A stretch of 64,000 nt of DNA. It comes from an uncultured Pirellulaceae bacterium (GTDB taxonomy: Bacteria; Planctomycetota; Planctomycetia; Pirellulales; Pirellulaceae). A program made the translations under genes and the position numbers. Positions 9,209-17,808 of the stretch are shown piece after piece. The first letter of the stretch is position 1. Each line of letters starts with the position of its first letter. The DNA lies in assembly GCA_938010615.1 (NCBI GenBank), contig CALLUY010000083.1, positions 1 to 64,000 of the forward strand, written 5' to 3'. The notes below the pieces were generated by a model. The model searched no databases. It was given only the letters and a program-made list of their open reading frames with translations, and had not been told where the DNA came from.

Positions 9209-10287
9209 TGTCGAATTTTCTGAACGGTTCCAATACAAGCCCGAAGCGCAAGCGAGTGAATACAAGCCCGAAGCGCAAGCGAGTGAATCGTTTGTGGTAT
9301 TCAATCGCTTGTGCTTCGGGATTGTATTGCTTGCTGTTCCCAACTCAATCACTCGCACAAGAAGTTGCTACCAAGTCCAGTCAGGCTGTCATCCTTATTG
9401 TCGGCGCTGAAGGCAGTGAAGAGTACGCAACGCAATTCAAACTGTGGGCTGAAACTTGGAAGAAAGCCGCCAGCCACACACAACTAACGGTAATCGGCTT
9501 AGACGACGATAAAGACAAATCGAAATCTCTGCTGGAAAATGCCGTTCTTGAATCTGCAGATGACGAAACACTACAGGAAGTTTGGTTGGTCATGATTGGT
9601 CATGGAACGTTTGACGGCAAACGAGCCAAATTCAATCTTCACGGACCAGATGTTCAGTCGGATGAATTGAGTTCGTGGTTAGAACCGATGGAGCATCGAT
9701 TGGTCGTCCTGAACTGTGCGTCCAGTAGCAGCCCATTCATAAACGCGTTAAGCGGGAAGAATCGAATCATCGTCTCGGCCAGTCGTAGCGGTTTCGAATT
9801 CAATTTCGCTCGTTTTGGGCAATATCTTTCTGAATCGATCGACGATCCCGCCATTGATTTGGACAAGGACGGTCAAACTTCAGTGCTGGAAGCATTTTGT
9901 GCTGCCAGTCGTGGCGTCAACGATTTCTATCAAAAGGAAAACCGAATCGCTACCGAACATGCTTTGCTTGATGACAACGGCGATTCAAAAGGAACACCAT
10001 CGGATTGGTTCGACGGAGTTCGTGCCAACAGGAAGCCCAAACAAGGATTGCCAGACGGTTTCATTGCCAACCAAGTATTTCTAAATCGGCGCGGTGTCGA
10101 AAATTCACTCTCTGCTGACGACCGGAAAATGCGTGACCAACTCGAATCGCAGTTGGAAAAGATTCGTTTACAAAAAGGGAAAATGGACGAGTCTGAATTC
10201 CTGCTGAAAATTGAACCGGTGCTGGTAAAGCTTGCGGAGCTATATGAGAGAGCGGGCGATCAGATCAAACCCAATGCCACCAAGTAA
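9208..10287 (+). CDS. Secreted caspase-like (clan CD) peptidase
   Basis: 359 aa from the ATG at 9208, which overlaps the previous stop (TGATG); the ORF track extends to an upstream TTG, which is not needed. A clan CD cysteine-peptidase dyad is visible: His132 in IGHGTFDG and Cys170 in VVLNCASSSSPF, at normal spacing. An EF-hand-like DLDKDGQTS segment follows. A signal peptide ends near LFPTQSLAQ (about residue 51). Its n-region carries two tandem copies of NTSPKRKRV, and its hydrophobic core is encoded by an inverted copy of the same DNA repeat. Last gene of the Bat-like operon. Whether it is C13-like or p20 caspase-like is not resolved. Confidence 0.75.
   Translation: MSNFLNGSNTSPKRKRVNTSPKRKRVNRLWYSIACASGLYCLLFPTQSLAQEVATKSSQAVILIVGAEGSEEYATQFKLWAETWKKAASHTQLTVIGLDDDKDKSKSLLENAVLESADDETLQEVWLVMIGHGTFDGKRAKFNLHGPDVQSDELSSWLEPMEHRLVVLNCASSSSPFINALSGKNRIIVSASRSGFEFNFARFGQYLSESIDDPAIDLDKDGQTSVLEAFCAASRGVNDFYQKENRIATEHALLDDNGDSKGTPSDWFDGVRANRKPKQGLPDGFIANQVFLNRRGVENSLSADDRKMRDQLESQLEKIRLQKGKMDESEFLLKIEPVLVKLAELYERAGDQIKPNATK
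9232..9328 (+). repeat. Two direct and one inverted copy of the 27-bp repeat inside a signal-peptide region
   Basis: Two perfect 27-bp tandem copies (core CCCGAAGCGCAAGCGAGTG) occupy 9232-9258 and 9259-9285. An inverted copy with about three mismatches occupies 9302-9328. All three are in frame within the caspase-like gene. Confidence 0.9.
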
Positions 10288-10289
10288 TT

Positions 10290-10375
10290 TTGGACCGCGA
10301 ATCACACGAATTTCCACGAGTACAGGATGGAGTTTTTGCATTTCAATTCGTGAGGATTTGTCTGATTCGTGGGCA
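10290..10375. repeat. Degenerate inverted repeat between two genes
   Basis: CGCGAATCACACGAATTT on the left is partly the reverse complement of ATTCGTGA...TGATTCGTGG on the right, with extra bases in the right arm. It resembles the short CGAAT-type interspersed repeats of environmental bacteria. No gene is supported here. Confidence 0.4.
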
Positions 10376-10404
10376 ATTCTACGACTTTCGGATACGATGG
10401 TCCG

Positions 10405-10884
10405 ATGGAAAAAATCGCGATACTCGTTGATGTTCAAAACATCTACTACACGACTCGGCAAGCATTCAGTCGCAAGTTCAACTACCGTGCGTTCTGGTCA
10501 GCGGTGACCGAAGGTCGTGAAGTCGTCGCTGCCATTGCATATGCGATCGAAAGTCGCGACGGTGGAAAACAAGCCGGCTTTCAGCAAATTCTTCGCGACA
10601 TTGGTTTCGAAGTAAAACTCAAACCCTTCATCCAACGCAGCGACGGCAGTGCGAAAGGCGATTGGGACGTCGGCATCGTGCTCGACATGATCGAACTGGC
10701 AGAGAAAATCGACACCGTTATTTTGGCGTCCGGAGACGGCGACTTTGATTTGGCGCTTAAACGAATCAAAGAACGGTTCGACACTAAATCCGAAGTCTAT
10801 GGCGTGGAGCGACTAACAGCCGGGTCGTTGATTCGAGCAGCAACCGAGTACTTTCCAATCGAAGACGATCTACTGATGCCTTGA
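10405..10884 (+). CDS. NYN domain protein (LabA/DUF88 family)
   Basis: 159 aa from the ATG at 10405; an upstream in-frame GTG at 10369 would add residues unlike the family. The PIN-like NYN fold is shown by AILVDVQNIYY at the N-terminus, GDWDVGIVLDMI near the middle, and ILASGDGDFDLALKR after it. These supply the acidic metal-binding residues expected of this nuclease superfamily. Full length for a LabA-like protein. Predicted to be a cytoplasmic RNA-processing nuclease, as inferred for the family. It stands alone, facing the convergent sulfotransferase gene. Confidence 0.87.
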   Translation: MEKIAILVDVQNIYYTTRQAFSRKFNYRAFWSAVTEGREVVAAIAYAIESRDGGKQAGFQQILRDIGFEVKLKPFIQRSDGSAKGDWDVGIVLDMIELAEKIDTVILASGDGDFDLALKRIKERFDTKSEVYGVERLTAGSLIRAATEYFPIEDDLLMP

Positions 10885-10892
10885 AACGTCGC

Positions 10893-11774
10893 CTAAGCGG
10901 CCGCTCTAACTTTCGTAGCCGGCTCAGACAGATCCCAATAGTCAGCAGGCTTGCCGGCGAACTCAAGAAACTGCGACGCATCGTCAGCAAGTTTCTCTAA
11001 CGTGAAGTTTCGTGCGGCCGCAGACCACTGAATTTTCTGCTTAAACGGTTTGCGGAAAAAGTCCTTCGACTCAAGCGCCATTCGCTTCTTCACAGGAAGC
11101 ATGCCCCAAGCTGACGACGCCATCTTCGACGTTCGAATTCGCCGCATGATCGCGGTGTCGTATCGTTTTCGACTGCCTGGATTCAACTGACGAGTAGGAT
11201 TTTCGACCGTTACGTCAGCATCGACGCCAAGAAATTCAAAACACTTTCGCAGCTCAAGTTCCTGATTCGCTAACAGGTCCTCGAAAAACAAGATGTGAAT
11301 CTGCTGATCGTCAATTTGTTTTCGATAGGCACTCAACCGAGACCAATAACTTGTGTCGTCGATGATATTTGGAAAATCGCGAAGCGTCTGCTCGAGGTCA
11401 TGCGGAACATGAACGCCATACTTGTGCCCGCTGTGATGGTGCTCTCGATAGCTCGATTCAATTCGCGTGAATGGATTTCTGGCGATGAAAATAATTTTCG
11501 AATCCGCATAGTGTTCGGCAATGTTCTCAACCGCCGAATTTTCAAAATTTTTCGCCGTGTAGAAAGTACTGCCTTCACCGCTACAACGTCCGTCGGCTTC
11601 TTCAAACAGATCGGTGTACCAGTCCCACCCTCGATGGAACGCCATTGCGAAGAAGTTGGGTTCTTTGCATGCGGGAATAAAGATCTCCGGATGGTCTCCC
11701 AGCAGCGAGCAAAGTGTTGTGGTCCCGCATTTACTGAATCCGGGGACGAAAAAATTGACGTTTGGCTTGCGCAT
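10893..11774 (-). CDS. Sulfotransferase domain protein
   Basis: 293 aa from the ATG at 11774, which has AGGAAG upstream; the ORF track's start at 11792 is a TTG. The PAPS-binding loop GFSKCGTTTL (residues about 12-21) follows a beta strand. A second nucleotide-binding segment, IIFIARNPFTRIESSYREH, matches the 3'-phosphate-binding region. The family transfers sulfate from PAPS to carbohydrate or other hydroxyl groups. Located beside glycosyltransferases and an exporter, so it probably sulfates a surface glycan. It is divergently transcribed from the methyltransferase gene. Confidence 0.88.
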   Translation of the reverse strand: MRKPNVNFFVPGFSKCGTTTLCSLLGDHPEIFIPACKEPNFFAMAFHRGWDWYTDLFEEADGRCSGEGSTFYTAKNFENSAVENIAEHYADSKIIFIARNPFTRIESSYREHHHSGHKYGVHVPHDLEQTLRDFPNIIDDTSYWSRLSAYRKQIDDQQIHILFFEDLLANQELELRKCFEFLGVDADVTVENPTRQLNPGSRKRYDTAIMRRIRTSKMASSAWGMLPVKKRMALESKDFFRKPFKQKIQWSAAARNFTLEKLADDASQFLEFAGKPADYWDLSEPATKVRAAA

Positions 11775-11972
11775 ATTTCTTCCTGTTTTCAATGTTTCTA
11801 GTTTGGTTTCGTCCTCCTGCGCCTTTGTTGATGAGCGAATTAGATCTAAACGCGTTGAGTTTGCCGAAAAAAAAGAGCTCTCTGACTACTGAATTCTTGC
11901 AAATTATTTCAGTCGTATGGGTGATTTGCCGATGAGACAGCAATCGGTACCTATATACAGAGAGTCAAGCAC

Positions 11973-12791
11973 ATGCGCACTGCCCTCGCAAAACTCGCGA
12001 AAAAGACGTTACGGAAAACGCCATTAACGAACTGTTCCCGACCATCATCCAACATTGTGCAGCAGAAAGACGCTCGCATGTCGGGGATTTTTCTGGCCGA
12101 GAAAGGCCAATTGTACGACGGCTTCACGATTGAAGCTGAAGATACCGTTATCGACATTGGTTGCGGAGACGGATGTGTTGCCAAGTTCTGCGCTAATCGA
12201 GGCGCAAAAATTATTGCGACGGACATCTGCCCGAACAGCATCGAAACGACCCGAGCAAAATTGAAGAAGTCAAAAGCACGCGAATTCGAAGTTCACGTCA
12301 GCGACTCGACGCCGCTGCCGTTGGAAGATAACGTCGCGACGAAGATCATCTGCAGAGAAGTCCTCGAGCACGTTGATGATCCAGCGGCCGTGATGAGCGA
12401 ATTGGTTCGAGTCGCGAAACCCGGGGCACAATTTTTGATCACCGTTCCGGATCCGCTGGGTGAATCAGTTCAGAAAAAGATTGCTCCCAAAGAGTATTGG
12501 ATGCCACCAAATCACGTTCGAATCTTCGAGCGAGAAGAATTTGCTGAGCTTCTCGAAAACAGTGGTCTCGAGATTGAGAAACGTGATTCTCACGGTTTCT
12601 ATTGGTCGATTTGGTGGATTCTGTTTTGGGCTGCCGGCCAGGAACTCGGCGAACCAGAGAAGCCAATTTTGAGCCATTGGACTGCAACATGGAATGAGTT
12701 GATCGACAAACCTGACAGCAGGCACATCAAACAAGCGCTGGAAGAATTTATGCCGAAGAGTCAAATCCTGATCGCCAAAAAGGCTGCTTGA
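11973..12791 (+). CDS. Class I SAM-dependent methyltransferase
   Basis: 272 aa. SAM-binding motif I VIDIGCGDGC lies at residues 59-68, an acidic strand end at IIATDICPNS, and motif III-like material at ICREVLEHVDDP. These are the landmarks of methyltransferase domain 11/25 proteins. The first roughly 30 residues are basic and without clear homology. Next to a glycosyltransferase and an ABC exporter, it may methylate a sugar or lipid intermediate. Substrate unknown. Confidence 0.83.
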   Translation: MRTALAKLAKKTLRKTPLTNCSRPSSNIVQQKDARMSGIFLAEKGQLYDGFTIEAEDTVIDIGCGDGCVAKFCANRGAKIIATDICPNSIETTRAKLKKSKAREFEVHVSDSTPLPLEDNVATKIICREVLEHVDDPAAVMSELVRVAKPGAQFLITVPDPLGESVQKKIAPKEYWMPPNHVRIFEREEFAELLENSGLEIEKRDSHGFYWSIWWILFWAAGQELGEPEKPILSHWTATWNELIDKPDSRHIKQALEEFMPKSQILIAKKAA

Positions 12792-12879
12792 TCTCAACAC
12801 TTCATCGCCTGCGAGCTGTTCCATCGGCTCGCTTTCATTTGAACGGTACGAAAAACGAACGGTAGCTTTGGCAGACACA

Positions 12880-14415
12880 ATGAATGCTCCTGAGGAAAAA
12901 CAAGGTCTCAGAATTTATGACGAATCTCGGCATAACGGATCTGGGCATAACGAATCCCGGAAAGCGATCCTGTTAAGCTCCTACGGAACAGGAGCTCAAA
13001 ATGGAAAGAACTTGGGCGTTCCCGGATATTCGCATGACATCGTGATGCAGCTCTATGCACCGCTTCTTGAATCGTGGGGAGAGGTCATTCCGGTCTCAGA
13101 TCCTTGGACCAATCTTGAGTCAGCAATCGTCGATGCTCGTAAAAGAGGACTGGATCCGGTTCACTTGTCCGTCATCCCTTGCCAGGACGCCTATCTTTCA
13201 CCGAACGTTCCAAATGTTTTGATGCCTGCGTGGGAGTTCCCTGATATTCCCGATCATGAATTTAATTCCAATCCACAGAACGATTGGACAAAAGTTGCAA
13301 GTATGTGTGACGCTCTGATCGTGAGCGGTCCATTTACTTCCGACGCGTTCCGGAAGTCTGGCGTTGAGGTCCCAATCCACCATGTCCAAGTCCCAACGCC
13401 GGAAGGCTACGATGAATTGCCGACGTGGCAAGCTGATCACGTGCGATCAATTGATTGCTCCGCGTACAGTTTCCAGTTTGAGGAACAGGAAACGGTAGCC
13501 ATTCCGTTTCCGATCGTCGCTCCTCATAGAAAACGTAAAGGTCCAATCAAAAAGGCTGGTCGGAAAATCGAGCAAGCGACTCGAGGCCTCCTTCGTTCAG
13601 TGGTCAATGAAAACCTCTATCGGAAAATTTCTGACCGACTCAAACGGAGCAAAAAGGCGAACATATTGCCTGTCGATTTTGAAGTCGAGTCGCTTGACTT
13701 GAGTGGCGTTGTCTACACCAGCATTTTCAACCCCAAAGACGGCCGAAAAAACTGGCAGGATCTGATCACTTCTTTCTTGGTAGCTCTGGGCGACAAGGAA
13801 GATGCGACTTTGGTGGTGAAGCTGGTGACAAGTGACCCTCTCGCGCTGGCGAAATTCATTGCATTTTATCGAGGAAGAGACATCGATCATCGATGCCGCG
13901 TGGTGATAACATCGCAGTACCTAACCGACCAACAATTGGTTCAGCTGACCGATGCGTCGACGTATTACATTCAGACAACAAAGGCTGAAGGAAATTGTTT
14001 GCCGCTGATGAATTTCTTGGCTGGAGGCAAACCTGGCGTTTCGCCATGTCACTCCGCGATCTCAGACTACTTTGACAACGAAGTTGGATTCATTGCGGAA
14101 TCCAATCCGGAACCAGCCGCTTGGCCTCACGATCCATATTTGAGAACGCGATCGACTTGGGGTCGACTCGTTTGGACTTCGATGGTGGAGCAAATTCGCG
14201 AAAGCTACAAGGTTGCGAAAGAATATCCAGAAACTTATGCCGAAATCAGCGAACGATCTCGCGAAAAAATGACAGACTGGGCGGGACCTGAAAACGTTCA
14301 AGCTCGATTGATTGGCGCCTTGGAAGACGTTTACGAAAATCGCGCAAAAGCTCAACAGAGACGGCACGAAAACGAAGCTTGGATTCCGAACGAAGGTTTG
14401 AAGCGAGCTGCTTGA
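12880..14415 (+). CDS. Glycosyltransferase (GT4/GT-B-like)
   Basis: 511 aa from the ATG at 12880; the ORF track begins at a TTG four codons earlier. The C-terminal half looks like a GT-B nucleotide-sugar domain: VYTSIFNPKDGRKNW, then YYIQTTKAEGNCLPLMNFLA around residues 363-382. The second Glu of the usual E-x7-E motif is replaced by Asn. No membrane segment. It precedes an ABC exporter gene by 65 bp and probably acts in the same surface-polysaccharide pathway. Donor and acceptor cannot be inferred. Confidence 0.75.
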   Translation: MNAPEEKQGLRIYDESRHNGSGHNESRKAILLSSYGTGAQNGKNLGVPGYSHDIVMQLYAPLLESWGEVIPVSDPWTNLESAIVDARKRGLDPVHLSVIPCQDAYLSPNVPNVLMPAWEFPDIPDHEFNSNPQNDWTKVASMCDALIVSGPFTSDAFRKSGVEVPIHHVQVPTPEGYDELPTWQADHVRSIDCSAYSFQFEEQETVAIPFPIVAPHRKRKGPIKKAGRKIEQATRGLLRSVVNENLYRKISDRLKRSKKANILPVDFEVESLDLSGVVYTSIFNPKDGRKNWQDLITSFLVALGDKEDATLVVKLVTSDPLALAKFIAFYRGRDIDHRCRVVITSQYLTDQQLVQLTDASTYYIQTTKAEGNCLPLMNFLAGGKPGVSPCHSAISDYFDNEVGFIAESNPEPAAWPHDPYLRTRSTWGRLVWTSMVEQIRESYKVAKEYPETYAEISERSREKMTDWAGPENVQARLIGALEDVYENRAKAQQRRHENEAWIPNEGLKRAA

Positions 14416-14480
14416 GCAACAACACGGCAAACTGAAGATCCGATAACAAGAAGCAGCAGCCGCTTATCCCGAAACCGCAA

Positions 14481-16454
14481 ATGATCCATTTCCTCAGAGT
14501 CATAAAATTATCGTTGGTGAACAGGTGGAAAATTGCCGCTCTGTTAATCAATTCGCTGCTCATTGGTTTGCTGTGGGGGTGCAGCATTTCCGCCATCTAT
14601 CCTTTCGTCGAAGTAGTTCTTTCGGACAACACGATCGAGACCTGGCTCGTCGCTGAGATCGAGAAAACGGATGAGAAGATTGCCGAGCTACAAATCTCGA
14701 TTGGTGATGTCGAGTCTCAAATACGCGCTTCTGGAGATTCCCGCGAACTAAGGGGGCAGCTCGACAATCAGACGCATCGATTAGCCGCCGAGGAAAAAGC
14801 GAATCAACTCTATCGGACCGTAATGCCCTGGGTTGAAGGGCGCGTCCCAAAAACGCCATTTGGAACGCTCGCATTTGTCCTGAGCATTCTGATTGTAATC
14901 ACGATCATCAAAGGCGTCTGTTTAGTATTGAACTCGGTTCTGGTGGCTCAAATTGCGCAGCGGACTGCGCTCGTGATGCGTCGGGAATTTTATGCTTCTG
15001 CGGTGAAGATGGATCAATTGGTGATCGACCAAAAGGGTACCTCTGCCATGCAGACGATGCTGATTTACAACCTCAATTTGGTCACCGCTGGATTAACGAG
15101 TTTGTACGGAAAAGGAACTCGGGAACCAATCAAGATGCTGGTTTGTTTGGTGTTTGCCGCCTGCATTTCGTGGAAGCTACTTCTACTAACAATGATTGTC
15201 GCTCCGTTTGCTGGAATCGTGATCAATCGCGTTTCGCAGCACATGCGAATTGCAGCAACTCGTGAACTGGGCGGAATCGCCGGAGTCCTCCAATCAACCA
15301 TGGAGTCACTCAGTGCCCTGCGGACAGTCCGAATCTTCAATCGCGAACGCACAGAGAAAGCTCGATTCAACAAGTTCTCAAAAGCACTCTACAACCTTGG
15401 AGTCAAACAGCGATTCTTTGATTCACTGCTCCGCCCGACGACAGAACTTGCCGGGATGATTTGCATCACGATTGCTTTATTGGCCAGCGGATACCTTGTC
15501 CTAAACGACACAACGCACCTGTTGGGTGTGCGGATGAGCGACAGACCGATGTCCAAGAGCACCGTGTTTCTGTTTTTTGCAATGTTGGCAGGTATCAGCG
15601 ATCCTGCAAGAAAGATGAGCGAAATTTATAACACGCTCGTTCGCGCGGATGTCTCATCGAAAGGACTCTATGACTTCTTCGAAATCCAACCGAAAATTGG
15701 AACTCCAGAAAATCCGAACCGTCTACCGCCTCACTCAAAAGGAATCAGATTCAGAAACGTAAACTTTGCGTACAACCTGAAGCAGATTACGCTCAAGCAA
15801 CTTGACTTGGTCATCCCTTTTGGACAAACGGTTGCTTTGATCGGCCCCAACGGATCCGGCAAATCAACTTTGATCAATTTGCTGGCCCGCTTTTACGATC
15901 CTCAATGGGGTGCCGTCCTCATTGACGGCATCGACTTGAAAACGGTCAACCCGCGCCATGTTCGAAAGCAAATGGCCATGGTGACTCAGGATCCTGTCCT
16001 TTTTAAAGGAACGGTCCTGGAAAACATTCAGTACGGCAACATCAACGCGACAACAGACGACGTTTTCCGCGCCGCAAAAATGGCCCGTGTGACTGACTTT
16101 CTGGACGTTCTTCCGAAAGGACTCGACACGATGGTCGGTGATCGCGGCAACACGCTCTCCGGTGGGCAGCGTCAACGCATCGCACTAGCTCGTGCGATCG
16201 TTGCCGACCCGAAAATCCTGTTCCTTGACGAAGCCACCAGCCAGGTCGATGTTTCTTCGGAACAACTGATTCACGATTCTCTGAAGGAATTTTTGAAGCA
16301 GCGAACGACGATCATCATCTCCCACCGACCCGCAACGCTGGAGATCGCCGATCGAATCATCATGCTTGAGCAGGGGCAGATCGAACAGGATTTAACCTCG
16401 GAAGAGTACTTCAAACTTTACGGCAGCACCCTTCACAAAAAGGGAGCAGCCTGA
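14481..16454 (+). CDS. ABC exporter, fused permease and ATPase (MsbA-like)
   Basis: 657 aa. The membrane domain is followed by a nucleotide-binding domain with Walker A GPNGSGKST (about residue 455), signature LSGGQRQR (about 560) and Walker B ILFLDEATS (about 578). Between helix 1 and helix 2 there is an unusually long hydrophilic insertion (residues about 50-120) predicted as a coiled coil. It would lie outside the cytoplasmic membrane. The arrangement resembles lipid A or glycolipid flippases. The stop overlaps the next gene's ATG, which encodes a glycosyltransferase. Confidence 0.9.
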   Translation: MIHFLRVIKLSLVNRWKIAALLINSLLIGLLWGCSISAIYPFVEVVLSDNTIETWLVAEIEKTDEKIAELQISIGDVESQIRASGDSRELRGQLDNQTHRLAAEEKANQLYRTVMPWVEGRVPKTPFGTLAFVLSILIVITIIKGVCLVLNSVLVAQIAQRTALVMRREFYASAVKMDQLVIDQKGTSAMQTMLIYNLNLVTAGLTSLYGKGTREPIKMLVCLVFAACISWKLLLLTMIVAPFAGIVINRVSQHMRIAATRELGGIAGVLQSTMESLSALRTVRIFNRERTEKARFNKFSKALYNLGVKQRFFDSLLRPTTELAGMICITIALLASGYLVLNDTTHLLGVRMSDRPMSKSTVFLFFAMLAGISDPARKMSEIYNTLVRADVSSKGLYDFFEIQPKIGTPENPNRLPPHSKGIRFRNVNFAYNLKQITLKQLDLVIPFGQTVALIGPNGSGKSTLINLLARFYDPQWGAVLIDGIDLKTVNPRHVRKQMAMVTQDPVLFKGTVLENIQYGNINATTDDVFRAAKMARVTDFLDVLPKGLDTMVGDRGNTLSGGQRQRIALARAIVADPKILFLDEATSQVDVSSEQLIHDSLKEFLKQRTTIIISHRPATLEIADRIIMLEQGQIEQDLTSEEYFKLYGSTLHKKGAA

Positions 16455-17671
16455 TGTCAGAATACTCTGCTCACTCACGTCGATCACCTCAGTTCAAAGT
16501 GCTCTACGACGGCATGATTTTTCATCGCCAAGAAGCTGGAGGCATCAATCGATACTTTGAAAAGCTGATCGACTACCTTCCGGAGGGTGTTGATCCAGCA
16601 ATCACTCTTTCGAAATGTCCCACGAACAACTTTCCAAAAAGCGAACGGCTTCAGATGTTCGTCAAGAGCTTCAATTTGCCTCGCCCGTTTCGCAAAGTTT
16701 CCAGTGCGATTCGAGCGACTCGGCTTGAATCCGTGCAGAAGCTTATCGCTCCGGACCTGATTCATGCCACCTACTACGACACCCTTGGTGGCTTTGAGAA
16801 AATCAGCAGTGGTCCGCCGTTTGTCGTCACCGTTCACGATATGACGCACGAAAAGTTTCCACACTTGTTGGATCGTCATGGCAAGCACGCCGAACTGAAA
16901 AGGCGAGCCATCAAAAGAGCCAACGCGATCATCTGTGTCTCTCAGCACACCAGAAATGACCTCCTTGAACTGTATCCTGAATGCGAGTCTCGCACGAGAG
17001 TTATCTATCACGCGACTGAATTGGGTGATGTCGTGCCAACGGATACAATCCAAACTCCGCTTCGGCCCTACATTCTTTATGTTGGAAGTCGTTCGCGATA
17101 CAAAAATTTCCGCGGCCTATTAGACGCGTTCCGAACGGTTGTTTCTCGTGACGACGATCTTCAACTGCGAACCGTTGGAAGTGAATTCTCAAAAAACGAG
17201 ATGAAGAACATCGACGAACTGGGACTTTCGAAACACGTCATCAATCAGGGAATTGTGAATGATGCCCGATTGGCGGAACTTTATCGCAAAAGCCTCTGCT
17301 TCGTTTACCCATCACTCTACGAGGGGTTTGGATTGCCATTGCTCGAAGCAATGAGCTGCGACACGCCCGTACTGGCTGCCAACAACTCTTGTATTCCGGA
17401 AGTTGTTCGCGATGCCGCGTTGCTCTTTGACCCAAAATCCAAAACAGACTTGGCCGACGCGTTGACATTTCTGCTGCACAACCCATGTGTTCGCGATCAG
17501 TTGGTTATCGAAGGTCGTATGCGTTGCAGAGAGTTCAGTTGGGAAAAATCGGCCAGGCAAACGTTTGAAACTTACGAAACTGCAATGGCTGCTGCCCGGA
17601 TCCAAACTGGATATCGATTGTCCATGAACCACTTCGCGGATTTCAATTCGCAGGTTCACCCGACGTGGTGA
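16454..17671 (+). CDS. Glycosyltransferase family 4
   Basis: 405 aa. GT-B fold with the donor-site motif YEGFGLPLLEAMSCDTPVLA (E-x7-E), near residue 289, and an N-terminal acceptor domain beginning VLYDGMIFHRQEAGGINRYF. PYILYVGSRSRYKNFRGLLD marks the start of the second Rossmann domain. The ATG overlaps the ABC exporter stop (TGATG), so the two are co-translated. Predicted mannosyl- or other hexosyltransferase for the exported glycan. Sugar specificity is not inferable. Confidence 0.88.
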   Translation: MSEYSAHSRRSPQFKVLYDGMIFHRQEAGGINRYFEKLIDYLPEGVDPAITLSKCPTNNFPKSERLQMFVKSFNLPRPFRKVSSAIRATRLESVQKLIAPDLIHATYYDTLGGFEKISSGPPFVVTVHDMTHEKFPHLLDRHGKHAELKRRAIKRANAIICVSQHTRNDLLELYPECESRTRVIYHATELGDVVPTDTIQTPLRPYILYVGSRSRYKNFRGLLDAFRTVVSRDDDLQLRTVGSEFSKNEMKNIDELGLSKHVINQGIVNDARLAELYRKSLCFVYPSLYEGFGLPLLEAMSCDTPVLAANNSCIPEVVRDAALLFDPKSKTDLADALTFLLHNPCVRDQLVIEGRMRCREFSWEKSARQTFETYETAMAAARIQTGYRLSMNHFADFNSQVHPTW

Positions 17672-17708
17672 TCAACTTTCTAGTGCAGAGTTCTTTCTCA
17701 AATTAAGG

Positions 17709-17774
17709 ATTGCTTGTCAAAGTAGCACGTCTCTCCGAGACGTTAAAAATCGCCTCGGAGAGGCGAGCTACGTA
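17709..17774. repeat. Dispersed hairpin repeat (copy 1 of 2)
   Basis: TGCTTGTCAAAGTAGCACGT leads into CTCTCCGAG ... CTCGGAGAG, which form a stem. A close copy is at 47102-47166. Both lie at the end of genes, so they may act as terminators or as a mobile miniature repeat. Confidence 0.7.
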
Positions 17775-17808
17775 ATTGCCAACCCCAATTCTTAGCAGTA
17801 TCGTTGCG

